DNA of 64,000 bases from JASGMR01 sp963664675. Lineage in GTDB: Bacteria > Thermotogota > Thermotogae > Petrotogales > Kosmotogaceae. This document shows, one piece after another, positions 35,817 through 45,864 of this stretch. The notes under the pieces are model-generated. The model saw nothing but the letters and a program-made list of their open reading frames with translations, searched no databases and was not told the origin of the DNA. Position 1 is the first letter of the stretch; each line of letters begins with the position of its first letter. The stretch lies in the NCBI GenBank assembly GCA_963664675.2, contig CAXXLB010000009.1, forward strand, positions 186,001-250,000, in the 5' to 3' direction. Made by a program: the position numbers and the translations under genes.

Positions 35817-38537
35817 ATGAGAAAAAGTGGTTTTATACTTCCTCTGGCTCTGATTATCGTTTTGTTCATATCTATAATAGGGGTGACTTTACTCACCTCG
35901 AGTTCAGCAAGGAGCAAAATCGCTCATAAGAGTATCAGTAAATCCGAGCTCCAAATATCTGCAGGTAACATTTTTTTCACAAATTACTCATTTCTCCAAA
36001 ATAAATATCACCAGAATAGCTCACTCAACCTTAATAATTATTCCGAATATTCTTTGAACACAACGGAACCACAGTTATATACGGAGTTCAAAAACTCATT
36101 CAATCCTTCAACTCTTGAGGGACAGGGATGGCTAAGCTTATTAGACAAATTCAGTTCAACTAACTTTTTTTCTCCTTCTTCGGATCTTCAAACAGTTTTT
36201 AATAAAATCTCAGACGATAAAACAGTGGATATGATAATCATTCCTCATAAAAGTTATCCTAATACCCTTCTGGCAGTTGTAAAAGTGGCTCACTCAGAAT
36301 TTTCTGCTTATTTCTGGGGAATAATAGCCACTAGATATTTCAGCAACTGGGGAAGATTCGAACTTGAAGGATGTGGAAATTCAATGTGGTATCCCGGCTC
36401 TGTTGTCTATGGTCCCGCTTTCATGGGCTCTATTGGAGGAAGCACTGCAACTGAAGGAGGATTAAGAGCGCGTTTCACCGTTCCGCCCGACACTTCCGAT
36501 ATCAGTTCATATGGCCCAATATTCAACGGGGAGATCTGGTATGAAACATGGAATTTCGATATCAGTTTAAATAATAATAACGGAACGATCTATATATACG
36601 ATCCGGAAAAAAACAAATATAAATTATGGCATAAAACAGATTATGCAATATATGATGCAGGCAGTGAATATTGGATTTACACCTCTTTCAAGGATTTTTC
36701 TTATATAATTGTCGCTTCGGAATACGAGGTAAAAAACGGAAATGATCTTTACGTCAAAGGCAAAGTGGAAGATTTCGCCCCGGAAGATATATCACGGAAT
36801 TTCAATCAAAAATTTTTGCCTTGGTTTTTCCCGGCCGGTTCATTGAGGGTCGACCAACAAACAATTTCCGATCTTGAAACGCGATTCAGTGAAATGGACA
36901 CCTATTACAGCAGTACCTTTGGAAATATGACATCGCTCGAGGATATCTTGACCTCGTCCTATGAGGCAACCACTCTACTCCAACCATCTTATACCAGCAA
37001 CGGTATTTACTTCGAAGATACGAGTCGATCCCTGGGCGAGGATAGCAGCATTCAGGAAACTGAGACTGTTGAAAATATAACCGGTACCCTGGATTTCAGT
37101 GGCGATCTATCTGATATAGTCAATCAGGTAAAAAACTGGTTTAACAGTAAGGATGATTATATATTATCCGCAAAGGACAAATTGGGATTATCTTTAAATA
37201 CTGATCCTCTCACAACAAATCAGGTTGAAGGCTGGCTAGAGAATAATATAAACATTTCTGTTTCCGGTGAAGTTGAAGTAATAATCTCTCAGGAAAAAAC
37301 GATTATGCAGACCCAACAAACAGGTTCCGAAACGATCGAAGATAAAGCATCAAATGTCGATATAAGTGCGGATGTTTTGACGGGGAACGAAGTGGAATCT
37401 CTTATAAAATCCGTTTTGGGACTGAATCCTGTCGATGAATTTTCTGTTATGAAATTCTCCTGGCCGCGCGTTATAAAAACTGGTGGTGATGGGAAAATAA
37501 GAAAAAGAAATAGAACAGCCACTAGAGAGGCATCTAAATATAATGAAACAAGTGAGACCATAACTATTACACTCAGTTACTACAACTGGAAATACAAAAC
37601 ATTTCTTTGGTGGTCTTGGTGGGAAAAAGACGGGGGACCGTTTAATATATCTCAAAATCATTTCCTGAGTATTCCAAGTGAAGTAAGCGAGTGGACCGAT
37701 TGGATTTATGACGACTGGTCAAACTGGAAAGTAATTCAACCCGGAGGCGGTGGTGGCAAAACATATAATGCAGATGTTGATTATTATCTTATAACCGATT
37801 CAAATCAATTCACAAATGAAACTTACAATTCAATAGCAACATACAAGGTTAATTCTTCAAACGAAGCCGCTTATCCATCATTCACCGCGACACCGGTGTA
37901 TTTTAACAACAGAGGACTCATGGTGGTCGATGAAAATTATAATATCGGTGGCGCGGGGCTAGAAAACGGATTGAGTGAAACTCTCGCAAGAGATGCAACA
38001 ATAATCGATGGAAAATACACCCTTCTTGCAAAAAATGGTGATATTCATACAAACGGAGACATAATATACAGAGATCTGTTGAAAGATGCAACTTTCACAG
38101 GCTATCTGGATCAAATTGGCGAACCATTCGATGTGGGATACGATCCAAATGAAGCTGCAAACAATGTGGGATTGAACGATATGATAAATATTGTGGCTTC
38201 GGATGGAAATATAATTATGCCATATGCAGGCAATTATTATGACAGAAATAAAATAAAAGATGTGAAATTCACTGCCAACTTGTTCGCTTTCGGAGATGCC
38301 AACGGAAATGAAGGAGAGATCAATATAGGAGGTTATGACAAGTACAATGAAAATATGGGATACAGAAATATCTTCGGAACGATGGTCTCGCGAAACAACA
38401 GTGCTGCGGGACGAAGTGAGGGATATGGATTTAAAAGTAGAAACTACTATGATGAAAGATTGTATTCGAACGTTGATATGCCTTATGCGACTCCGGAATC
38501 AAATCTTCTTCAGGTATTTGGGATAGATGTTAAATAA
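35817..38537 (+). CDS. Very large PilX-like surface protein
   Basis: 906 residues. The N-terminus MRKSGFILPLALIIVLFISI is a PilX/GspK-like helix with Gly-Phe but no Glu at +5. The rest is exported: a middle region rich in Ser, Thr, Asn and aromatic residues (for example YKTFLWWSWWEKDGG near residue 595) and a C-terminal part (LLAKNGDIHTNGDIIYRD; FGTMVSRNNSAAG; NYYDERLYSNV) resembling DUF4900-like minor pilins. PilX-like proteins are usually 170-200 residues, so this is several times the normal length. It may form a tip or adhesin of the pilus-like structure. AAAGGAG precedes the ATG. Confidence 0.75.
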   Translation: MRKSGFILPLALIIVLFISIIGVTLLTSSSARSKIAHKSISKSELQISAGNIFFTNYSFLQNKYHQNSSLNLNNYSEYSLNTTEPQLYTEFKNSFNPSTLEGQGWLSLLDKFSSTNFFSPSSDLQTVFNKISDDKTVDMIIIPHKSYPNTLLAVVKVAHSEFSAYFWGIIATRYFSNWGRFELEGCGNSMWYPGSVVYGPAFMGSIGGSTATEGGLRARFTVPPDTSDISSYGPIFNGEIWYETWNFDISLNNNNGTIYIYDPEKNKYKLWHKTDYAIYDAGSEYWIYTSFKDFSYIIVASEYEVKNGNDLYVKGKVEDFAPEDISRNFNQKFLPWFFPAGSLRVDQQTISDLETRFSEMDTYYSSTFGNMTSLEDILTSSYEATTLLQPSYTSNGIYFEDTSRSLGEDSSIQETETVENITGTLDFSGDLSDIVNQVKNWFNSKDDYILSAKDKLGLSLNTDPLTTNQVEGWLENNINISVSGEVEVIISQEKTIMQTQQTGSETIEDKASNVDISADVLTGNEVESLIKSVLGLNPVDEFSVMKFSWPRVIKTGGDGKIRKRNRTATREASKYNETSETITITLSYYNWKYKTFLWWSWWEKDGGPFNISQNHFLSIPSEVSEWTDWIYDDWSNWKVIQPGGGGGKTYNADVDYYLITDSNQFTNETYNSIATYKVNSSNEAAYPSFTATPVYFNNRGLMVVDENYNIGGAGLENGLSETLARDATIIDGKYTLLAKNGDIHTNGDIIYRDLLKDATFTGYLDQIGEPFDVGYDPNEAANNVGLNDMINIVASDGNIIMPYAGNYYDRNKIKDVKFTANLFAFGDANGNEGEINIGGYDKYNENMGYRNIFGTMVSRNNSAAGRSEGYGFKSRNYYDERLYSNVDMPYATPESNLLQVFGIDVK

Positions 38538-38768
38538 ATTGCAAAAGGTAATATTTTTTAAGGCTCATATCTGACTGGCTTTTTATTTTTATAACCGATC
38601 GGTATTGAAAAATTGCATCCTCTTTGCAAAGAACTTTTAAAATAATTATGTGTTTTAGAAATACAAATGTTATCGAAAATATTTCCAATAGATTGATTCA
38701 ATAATACTATCCAATATATCAAAATGCTTTTTCAAGATTTATTTTTACAATCCAAGTTAACACTCTCC

Positions 38769-38788
38769 GGCATTTAATTGCTTATAAT
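38769..38788 (+). promoter_or_regulatory. Conserved promoter-like element, copy 1
   Basis: GGCATTTAATTGCTTATAAT, 19 of 20 bases identical to 41210-41229; each lies about 60-90 bases before a paralogous PilX-like gene. It contains a likely -10 box (TATAAT) with an upstream TG. The rest of the 300-base gap from 38538 shows nothing else apart from a short palindrome ACCGATCGGT. Confidence 0.55.
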
Positions 38789-38856
38789 TATATTGAATAT
38801 AATTTTGAGATTTGGTGATTATATTCAGAAATGATTAAATGAGAAGAGTGATAATA

Positions 38857-41004
38857 ATGAGAGAAAAGCGAGGAGTAGTTTTAATAATAGTATTGATAGT
38901 GTTTTTGGTTTTTTCGGTTTTGAGTATATCTTTAATATTTTTGAGCTCTGATCAATTAAAAAATATGCAAGAAACTGAATATGATACCAGAGCACATTAT
39001 TTAGCATATTCCGGGATAGAAATTGCAAGAAAATATTTGGACGAGTATGAAAATCCGATAATCATTCATGGAGAATTGACGGAATCTTCCACTGATTCCA
39101 TATTTTCGATTACCCAGGCGAGTTCAACGGCGAATTCATTACCTCTGATGAGAGAAGATATCGAATCAAGAATCCCTTCGTTCACGGATTCAAATGTTAT
39201 TACGGGAATTTATAAAGGATCGGATGGCATCATAAAAATTATTTCTTATGGAATAGTCGGAAATATTTCAAAATCACTAGTTTACAATATGGGTAACACC
39301 GGGGGAAGTTCATCTGTTAATCTGGATGCTGATAAATTTCCAAATTTATTTCCCCTCTTCGATCACGCACTTTTCGTGGAAAATTATTTATCAATCAACA
39401 AAAAAAATCTTACCATAGTCGGTCCCATAGGTTCGAATTCAAACGCAAATGGATCGATATATTCCAAACTCGAAAGTGGTGTGGAAAGTATATCATTTGT
39501 AAGTATAGGACCCGGTACAACCGAAGCAGATGCGATTGATTATGATGAAAAGGCACAACATTTCAACGAGGTAAGAAATCTTCCGGAACAGAGAAATCTG
39601 TCGATGGAAGAATACGCTTATTTTTTCGACAACAATTTCGATTCTATTGGTTCCATAGAATCACTAACAGGAAACTATGATCTTGGAAATAAGATCACGG
39701 ATGTTACTTTTGTTAAAGCAAAAAACCTCGATGGCACACTAACCCTATCAGGTTCAGGATTCCTTATAGCGGAAATAACCGATGAAATAAAAGATGGCTC
39801 ATACAATTTTGAAGGCAACGTAGATCAATTAATCGTTTATTATTCCGGTAATGAAGAAATCAAATTTTCTTCAGGAAACTTCACAGGAATGTTGATTGTT
39901 AAAAATGATGTGAATATCACTCTATCCACTAACTCATCGGGAGAATTCAGAGGTTTATTCTATTCGCCAAATTCAGAAGTATACTTCAGCGGTAATGGCA
40001 ATATTATCGGTTCCTTAATAGCAGACAAAATGTATCTGGCACCTGCAAGCGCAGAAGTGCACTACGTGGATTACTACGACGATTTTATAGGTCATTTCAT
40101 TATAAATGGAACCGGCACTTCATTATTCTCATTCGCTTTATTCGCAAACAATGAGATAAATTTTAACGGAACATATACTATAAATGGAAATGTTGGAGTT
40201 AATTCAAACACAAAAGAAAAAATAAATTTTGACAGCTCAGGTGGTGCGAATGTAAACGGAACTTTTTACATCGGACCGAATGCTACAACGACAATAGGTG
40301 ATTATACCACCGGGTTTTTAATCCCATCAAATGCAGTAATAACGAGACCTTCAAAATACGTTCAAGGTTGGCTGCCGGAAAGAAAAGTAAACAATCTGAT
40401 AAATACCGTAAATATGCCCACACCTGTCATCCCGGCTCAAATCGATTATTATCCTGATAACGGAACATACATAACAAATGGTAATTTTACCACAAATATA
40501 TGGATAGAAAGTCTGACATATGAAATAACTCAGGACGGTAGATTCAATTCTATTACAGTGGGAAGCGGTATGAACAGAGTCATGAAAATATATACAAATG
40601 ACGATCTAAGAATCATAATAGTCGACAATTTGAATATTGGTTACGGAACAATAGAAATCGTTGGAACCGGAAGTGTTGTTTTTTATGTAACCGGTACACT
40701 TTCAGTGAGTAGTGGTGCCAAAACCGGGAGTGGAAATATGTTAATGATTTATACAGGGACAAACGATGTGACTATAAATGGAGGCTCTTCAATTGAGACG
40801 CAGGGAATATATGCTCCCAATGCCACAGTAAATATCGGAAACGGCTCTTCGGTAAACGGGCCCGTATACGCGGAAAATATAAATATTTCCGGAAATTCTT
40901 TCATTGATTATCCGTCTGATAGCGAAAATCCGTTTCTTGGAATTTATGACCCTGGATTAACAATCATAAACAACGGTGAATCCGAACCAATCTGGAGCAG
41001 GTAA
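38857..41004 (+). CDS. Large PilX-like beta-rich protein with C-terminal WSR
   Basis: 715 residues from the ATG at 38857, which aligns with the start of its paralogue; an ATG at 38839 is also possible. The N-terminus EKRGVVLIIVLIVFLVFSVL is a pilin-like helix, then THAHYLAYSGIEIA-type sequence (residues about 45-58) seen in PilX/GspK-like proteins. Most of the rest is repeated short beta strands with Gly, Asn, Ser and Thr turns (IYAPNATVNIGNGSSVNGPV), suggesting a beta-helix of the DUF7305 kind. It ends EPIWSR. It should be assembled on the cell surface through a pilus-type machine. It is a paralogue of the proteins at 41290 and 44625. Confidence 0.78.
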   Translation: MREKRGVVLIIVLIVFLVFSVLSISLIFLSSDQLKNMQETEYDTRAHYLAYSGIEIARKYLDEYENPIIIHGELTESSTDSIFSITQASSTANSLPLMREDIESRIPSFTDSNVITGIYKGSDGIIKIISYGIVGNISKSLVYNMGNTGGSSSVNLDADKFPNLFPLFDHALFVENYLSINKKNLTIVGPIGSNSNANGSIYSKLESGVESISFVSIGPGTTEADAIDYDEKAQHFNEVRNLPEQRNLSMEEYAYFFDNNFDSIGSIESLTGNYDLGNKITDVTFVKAKNLDGTLTLSGSGFLIAEITDEIKDGSYNFEGNVDQLIVYYSGNEEIKFSSGNFTGMLIVKNDVNITLSTNSSGEFRGLFYSPNSEVYFSGNGNIIGSLIADKMYLAPASAEVHYVDYYDDFIGHFIINGTGTSLFSFALFANNEINFNGTYTINGNVGVNSNTKEKINFDSSGGANVNGTFYIGPNATTTIGDYTTGFLIPSNAVITRPSKYVQGWLPERKVNNLINTVNMPTPVIPAQIDYYPDNGTYITNGNFTTNIWIESLTYEITQDGRFNSITVGSGMNRVMKIYTNDDLRIIIVDNLNIGYGTIEIVGTGSVVFYVTGTLSVSSGAKTGSGNMLMIYTGTNDVTINGGSSIETQGIYAPNATVNIGNGSSVNGPVYAENINISGNSFIDYPSDSENPFLGIYDPGLTIINNGESEPIWSR

Positions 41005-41209
41005 AGAACAGATTTTCAATTATTGATATAGTTGGAAATTCTCATAAACTTATTTATTTCAACAGAAATTATTATTTGAAATACATTTCACAACCAAAAA
41101 ATGTAATAAATTTTCCCTTCAAATCCGTCCCCTTTTTCTTGTGCTTAATAAAATACTCATAGACACTTTTCCTCAATTTGTCTTTTTTAAAACTGAGCAA
41201 ATACTTATT

Positions 41210-41229
41210 GGCATTTTATTGCTTATAAT
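41210..41229 (+). promoter_or_regulatory. Conserved promoter-like element, copy 2
   Basis: GGCATTTTATTGCTTATAAT, near-identical to the copy at 38769. It lies 61 bases before the first in-frame base of the next gene's ribosome-site region and gives that gene its own start of transcription. The 285-base gap 41005-41289 shows nothing else. Confidence 0.55.
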
Positions 41230-41289
41230 ATACAGGAGAAGAGTTCAGATTCGCTTAAAATGATAAAAGAAAATGAGGGAGTGTTGAAA

Positions 41290-43395
41290 ATGAAAAGAAA
41301 ACAAGGAGTAGTTCTGATAATAGTGTTGATAGTATTCGCAGTTTTCTCTATTTTATCTTTATCCTTGACATTCATGTCAAAAAATCAAATAAATAAATTG
41401 CAAGAAGCTGAAGCGGGAACAAAAGCCCATTATTTGGCATATTCGGGCGCTCAGATAGCGATTGATTATTTAAAAAATAATGGTACAGAAGGAATAATTT
41501 ATGGTGAATTAAATTCAGATAACGCGAATTTTTATTCCGAATCATTTGAAGGAAGTGTAACTAACTTCGATGATTTAAGAAGCAGTGTTGAGAATTTTTC
41601 CCCGGATTCCGATTCAAATCTGGTAATTGGGATTCAGGAAGAATCGGCTAATAATTATAGAATATTATCTTTGGGAACAGTGGGTGATATATCGAACAGT
41701 ATTGCTTTAAGATACGCTATCGCAGGTTCCGGCCCAGGCAATGAACCCGGCGGTGGTGAACCGGAAAATTATGAAGATTTTGATGAAAATCAACCTCCAA
41801 ATTCTACAGAAGAAGACATTCCATTTTCAGGACTCTTTGACCATGCGATTTTTGGAATTGATTCCTTAACATTCGGTGGCGGTTCAGGTAAGGTAATAGG
41901 AAGTATAGGAACTAATTCTTCCGGCGCAGGAAAAATCACCATAGACAATTATGTTTTAGAAAACGGAACGGTAATTCATGTTGGCCCCGGTGGAAACACG
42001 GGTGTTGGTAACCAAAGGAATGAAAACAATAATCCTTATCCAGACGGAGTTGTTCAATTGAAACACTGGGTGAGTCAAAATTTTGCCGTTTCAGCACTTG
42101 AAGCGACCAGAAATTATCTGCTTCCTGCTTTTCCGGATTTTGACTATGTTTCCCAAATAGATTTTCCTGATTTCCCGACTTTCCCATCCGGTCTTCCATA
42201 TACGGGTACTTTGACCGGCGGGTGGTGGCCACTTCCTGAAGATGTAAGTGAAAGTGGAAGTTACGGTACGATAAATATTCAAAATTATCTTACTTTTGAT
42301 ACTTCTGCGGGTGATCTGCATATTCGTGTAAACTCACTAAATATATCGGGCTCAGGTGAATTAAGAGTAGAAGGAGAAAACAAATTATACCTATATATAG
42401 ATGGAAGTTTAAATATTTCCGGAAGTTCAAAAATAAGTGGTAATGATAATGTTTATATATATTCTTCCGGTGTGGTTTCTATGTCTTCAAACAGCCAGAA
42501 AATAACAGCGAATACTCTTTACGTAAACAGCTCCGATAACCAGAGTTTGACTTCGCTTGATTTAAATAATCTTTATATAAATACGACCGGAGATGTTTCT
42601 TTCCCGGGAAACAGTACTTCCAATCTGGAAAATTATACACTCATAAAATGTCATGATTTCACTTTGCAATCCCATTTGAATTTCGGTAACGAGAGTTCCT
42701 TCAGAATAATATGTTCGGGCGAATTCACAGCAAGCTCCGGGGGAACTATAAATAACGTTTACAAAGGCAGAATAGTCTGTGATGAACTGACTGCAAACGG
42801 TGGAAGCAACTTCAATGTAGGAAGTTCTGAAGATGCAAGACTAAAAATATATTGTGAAAATGATTTGGACTTAAGTGGTGGATTCAGTAACGACGGATCA
42901 TACAATAAAACAACGATTTATGTAAAAGGAAATTCTTCAGACGAGATTCATATAAATGGTGGAACGAATTTCACAGGCACTATCTATGTTAAAGATTCAA
43001 AAAAACTACATTTCAATGGCGGTACAAACTTCAATGGCGTACTTTTATATGGCGGAAGTGATTTAACTTTGAATGGTGGTTTTGATGCCGATGCAAATAT
43101 TGTTTACGCTCCAAATGCAGTCATGACAATGCAGGGCGGAGCACATATAAGAGGAGCAGTAGTTGTAAAGGATGGAAACTTAAATGGAGGTGCAGGAATC
43201 ACTTACATCTCTAATACTTCCGAAGATGTAATAGATGGAAACGGTGACACAGACACTGACTTAGACGATATAATGGATGAAATAGGAGACGAAATAACCG
43301 ATGAAAATGACATAATACCCGATAATAATGACGATGAGGAAGGGGAAAATACAACTGATGGTTCAACCAAGACAACTATGGTATGGAGTAGATAA
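41290..43395 (+). CDS. Large PilX-like beta-rich protein with C-terminal WSR
   Basis: 701 residues from the ATG at 41290 (GAGGGAG eight bases upstream). N-terminal helix KQGVVLIIVLIVFAVFSILS and the motif KAHYLAYSGAQIAIDYL match the paralogue at 38857. The body has many Gly/Asn/Ser beta repeats (LHFNGGTNFNGVLLYGGSDL), consistent with a long beta-helix, then an acidic segment of about 45 residues rich in Asp, Glu and Asn and the ending TTMVWSR. The acidic stretch could bind calcium. A strong terminator follows at 43421. Confidence 0.78.
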   Translation: MKRKQGVVLIIVLIVFAVFSILSLSLTFMSKNQINKLQEAEAGTKAHYLAYSGAQIAIDYLKNNGTEGIIYGELNSDNANFYSESFEGSVTNFDDLRSSVENFSPDSDSNLVIGIQEESANNYRILSLGTVGDISNSIALRYAIAGSGPGNEPGGGEPENYEDFDENQPPNSTEEDIPFSGLFDHAIFGIDSLTFGGGSGKVIGSIGTNSSGAGKITIDNYVLENGTVIHVGPGGNTGVGNQRNENNNPYPDGVVQLKHWVSQNFAVSALEATRNYLLPAFPDFDYVSQIDFPDFPTFPSGLPYTGTLTGGWWPLPEDVSESGSYGTINIQNYLTFDTSAGDLHIRVNSLNISGSGELRVEGENKLYLYIDGSLNISGSSKISGNDNVYIYSSGVVSMSSNSQKITANTLYVNSSDNQSLTSLDLNNLYINTTGDVSFPGNSTSNLENYTLIKCHDFTLQSHLNFGNESSFRIICSGEFTASSGGTINNVYKGRIVCDELTANGGSNFNVGSSEDARLKIYCENDLDLSGGFSNDGSYNKTTIYVKGNSSDEIHINGGTNFTGTIYVKDSKKLHFNGGTNFNGVLLYGGSDLTLNGGFDADANIVYAPNAVMTMQGGAHIRGAVVVKDGNLNGGAGITYISNTSEDVIDGNGDTDTDLDDIMDEIGDEITDENDIIPDNNDDEEGENTTDGSTKTTMVWSR

Positions 43396-43420
43396 TATCA
43401 GGAGTGAAATAGATTTCTGA

Positions 43421-43451
43421 GAAGTGAAGATCTTTTCTTCGCTTCTTTTTT
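43421..43451 (+). terminator. Terminator after the second large PilX-like gene
   Basis: GAAGTGAAGA (43421-43430) pairs with TCTTCGCTTC (43436-43445), one G-U pair included, followed by six T. The remaining part of the 324-base gap 43396-43719 holds only AT-rich sequence with a possible -10 box near 43613. Confidence 0.8.
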
Positions 43452-43719
43452 ATTATTCCGGTTGAATTCATTTTTAAACAAACGGATTTCAAATACAAAA
43501 TTATCTCCGTAAAATTTTTTAAGCAGAAGATATTATGAGTGCCATCATATTTTCAAGAAGAAAAATTCTACTGTTTCAGAATTTTTGATTAAGGGACGAG
43601 ATAGTTTGTAATATAATAGGTGAATTATCAGTGTAAATGATATACTAATTTTTGAAGAATTGACACAGAAAGAAATCCGATCGTTCAAAATTAATTGCAT
43701 ATGAGGAGCAGAAGATATT

Positions 43720-44055
43720 ATGAACATAAAAAGAAAACAAGGAATGTCATTCATTGAAATAATAGTTTCGCTGGTTATTTTTGCCATTCTCATAGTATTT
43801 GGAACAACTATTTTCAGTTTGATAAGCAAAAATTATAATTATTATGGATACAGAATCGATCAAATGGCTGATGCTCAAGCTACTGTTGAAGCCAGTTATA
43901 TTGGATTGAATGCTGAGACGATTGAGGCAAGTTATTCGGGTACAGGAGCCGCTTCAAAAACGATTACTATAGATGGGATAGAAATAAATGGAATTATAAT
44001 ACCGACCTTTTACGCCACAACGGGGGAATTATTATTATTCGTTGCAGGAGATTGA
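43720..44055 (+). CDS. Prepilin-like protein
   Basis: 111 residues behind GAGGAG. The class III signal KQGMSFIEIIVSLVIFAILI shows Gly, then Glu at +5 and the hydrophobic helix. The mature domain is under 100 residues, with TITIDGIEINGIIIPTFYA near the end, and no Cys pair. It is likely a minor pseudopilin. It starts a second transcript of the cluster and is followed after three bases by another prepilin gene. Confidence 0.8.
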   Translation: MNIKRKQGMSFIEIIVSLVIFAILIVFGTTIFSLISKNYNYYGYRIDQMADAQATVEASYIGLNAETIEASYSGTGAASKTITIDGIEINGIIIPTFYATTGELLLFVAGD

Positions 44056-44058
44056 TTT

Positions 44059-44601
44059 ATGAATAAAAGAAAAAAAGGAATATCTTTAACAGAATTACTC
44101 GCGGTACTCACAATTTCGGCAATAATAATAATTGGTGCTCTTGTGATTTATAACATTGGATGGCAATCATATAATATTTCTACAAAGAATGCTGAAATAC
44201 AGAGAAGCATGTTAAATGCTTATGAAATAATTTCTGAATATACACGTTTTGCCACGGAGGTTTCTATCGGCGATAATTTATCGGCCGATGCAACAGATGG
44301 AACGGAGTATAGAGTTTTTTATGTTAACAATGATAATATCTTGGTCACCTATCTATTGGATAATCAAAGTAACAAAAGTTTTCTAACAGACCCTTTTATG
44401 AGTAATATTGAATTTGGTTATGTAAACAGCATTCTAAATATATTTATGGAAAGTCTGCCTTTAAAATCAAACGATCCAACATCTGTAGCAACAATCTCAA
44501 CGAAAATAAAAATGTTAAACATAGAAAAAGACGAAACCGAGTCGGGAACTCTTTTAATTATTCGCCATTTTGACGAAAACAAACAGGATGAAAATCAATA
44601 A
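44059..44601 (+). CDS. Prepilin-like protein
   Basis: 180 residues. The signal KKGISLTELLAVLTISAIII has Gly before the cleavage site and Glu at +5, as in GspG/GspH-like pseudopilins. The globular domain has no family I recognise. Three bases separate it from the preceding prepilin gene, so coexpression is expected. The ribosome site lies within the end of the preceding gene. Confidence 0.8.
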   Translation: MNKRKKGISLTELLAVLTISAIIIIGALVIYNIGWQSYNISTKNAEIQRSMLNAYEIISEYTRFATEVSIGDNLSADATDGTEYRVFYVNNDNILVTYLLDNQSNKSFLTDPFMSNIEFGYVNSILNIFMESLPLKSNDPTSVATISTKIKMLNIEKDETESGTLLIIRHFDENKQDENQ

Positions 44602-44624
44602 AACCAATCCAGGGAGATGATTCT

Positions 44625-45791
44625 ATCAGAAAAAAGGGCGTTATTTTAGTAGTTGTTTTGGTTGTTTTCATAGTATTTTCTATATTTGGATTAGTATTAT
44701 TTTTTCTTTCGTCAAACCAACTTAATAAAATGAAAGAACTCGAAGCGGAAACCATGTCCCATTATCTGGCCTATTCCGGAATAGAAATTGCTTTTGATTA
44801 TATTTTGGAATCCCATGATTCTTCAAGTACTATTCTCTACGGAAATCTTTCTGAAGATTCACAGATGAACAATTTTCAAATTCTTCACCGGACACCGGAT
44901 TCTACCTCGTTTGAATATATGAAAAATGATATCGAATCAAATATGGATATTTTTACAGATTCAAATATAATAGTAGCCGTTTATCCGATCGCTGGAGGCT
45001 TCAGGTTTGTATCAAAGGGCTCGGTAAACGATGTGGAAAAGACCATTTCCGTTGAACGAACATTGTCTTACGGTGGCATGAGTCTTGCCGATATAGATTA
45101 CGCGATTTTTACTGTCGGAGAGGGTGATTCGTTGAGTTTAAAGGGAAACTTCACTCTCGTTGATGGTGATGTTGGAACAAATTCAGATGAATATGAAAAT
45201 GATGATTTCGCTGGAAAAATAACCGGAGTTTTCACACCGGGGCTCGAAATCGAATTTATATTGCCGGAATTTCCAGAGTTGGCAACCCAAACAGATATAA
45301 ACGTACCACAGCATTCTGACTACACTATCGATGCAAGCAGTGCCTACGATGATATAACTGTGAGTGAATCCGGTGTCCTATATATAGATACCGGGGAATC
45401 ATCATCTAATTACATAAGCGTTGTTTGTAACACCATGAGTCTGGGTTCAATTCACGAAACGGGGGCGAGTAAAGCGATTTTTTACGTTCGTGAGGGATTC
45501 ACATTTGGTGGTGACGGGACTTTGGAGGGTGATATAACATTTATTTCTGCAGGTGATGTCAGCATAAATAACACCTCCGGTGAAGAATTGAATTTAGCCG
45601 TATACGCACCTGATTCTGAAATATCTTTATCCGGTAATTCAACCATAACAGGGAGTTTTATAGGAGACATTGTAAATCTTTCCGGAAATACTGAAATAGC
45701 TTTTAAAAGTGTAACCGATGGTTTGGATTTTATCGATGTTACCGATTCTCAGGGAGATTTAGTTTCAATATCTAACACCTGGAGCAGATAA
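44625..45791 (+). CDS. PilX-like beta-rich protein with C-terminal WSR, probable AUC start
   Basis: 388 residues if started at ATC 44625, eight bases after AGGGAG. No ATG, GTG or TTG lies in frame between the upstream stop (44589) and TTG 44658. The ATC start gives RKKGVILVVVLVVFIVFSIF, which aligns with the N-termini of its paralogues; the TTG would remove the basic leader. The motif SHYLAYSGIEIAF, the beta repeats (VYAPDSEISLSGNSTITGSF) and the ending SNTWSR match the proteins at 38857 and 41290. It is shorter than these. It is probably part of the same surface structure. Confidence 0.72.
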   Translation: MRKKGVILVVVLVVFIVFSIFGLVLFFLSSNQLNKMKELEAETMSHYLAYSGIEIAFDYILESHDSSSTILYGNLSEDSQMNNFQILHRTPDSTSFEYMKNDIESNMDIFTDSNIIVAVYPIAGGFRFVSKGSVNDVEKTISVERTLSYGGMSLADIDYAIFTVGEGDSLSLKGNFTLVDGDVGTNSDEYENDDFAGKITGVFTPGLEIEFILPEFPELATQTDINVPQHSDYTIDASSAYDDITVSESGVLYIDTGESSSNYISVVCNTMSLGSIHETGASKAIFYVREGFTFGGDGTLEGDITFISAGDVSINNTSGEELNLAVYAPDSEISLSGNSTITGSFIGDIVNLSGNTEIAFKSVTDGLDFIDVTDSQGDLVSISNTWSR

Positions 45792-45864
45792 AAATAATTA
45801 CTGTAAAATTCTATACATTATTGTTATAATTCAATAAAAGAGTTTCATAAAGGGGGAATCTTAT

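Noticed and set aside
38769..41229. Sigma-54 promoters before the two PilX-like genes (GGCA...TTGC)
   Set aside because: The spacing between GG and GC is nine bases, not the strict ten, and a TATAAT box follows; a sigma-A-type or other promoter fits better.
44617..44640. ATG at 44617 as the start of the third WSR protein, with one missing A in the following A6 run
   Set aside because: The ribosome site AGGGAG touches this ATG with no spacer, and the next gene shows the same ATC arrangement without any ATG. It cannot be fully excluded given the other homopolymer errors.
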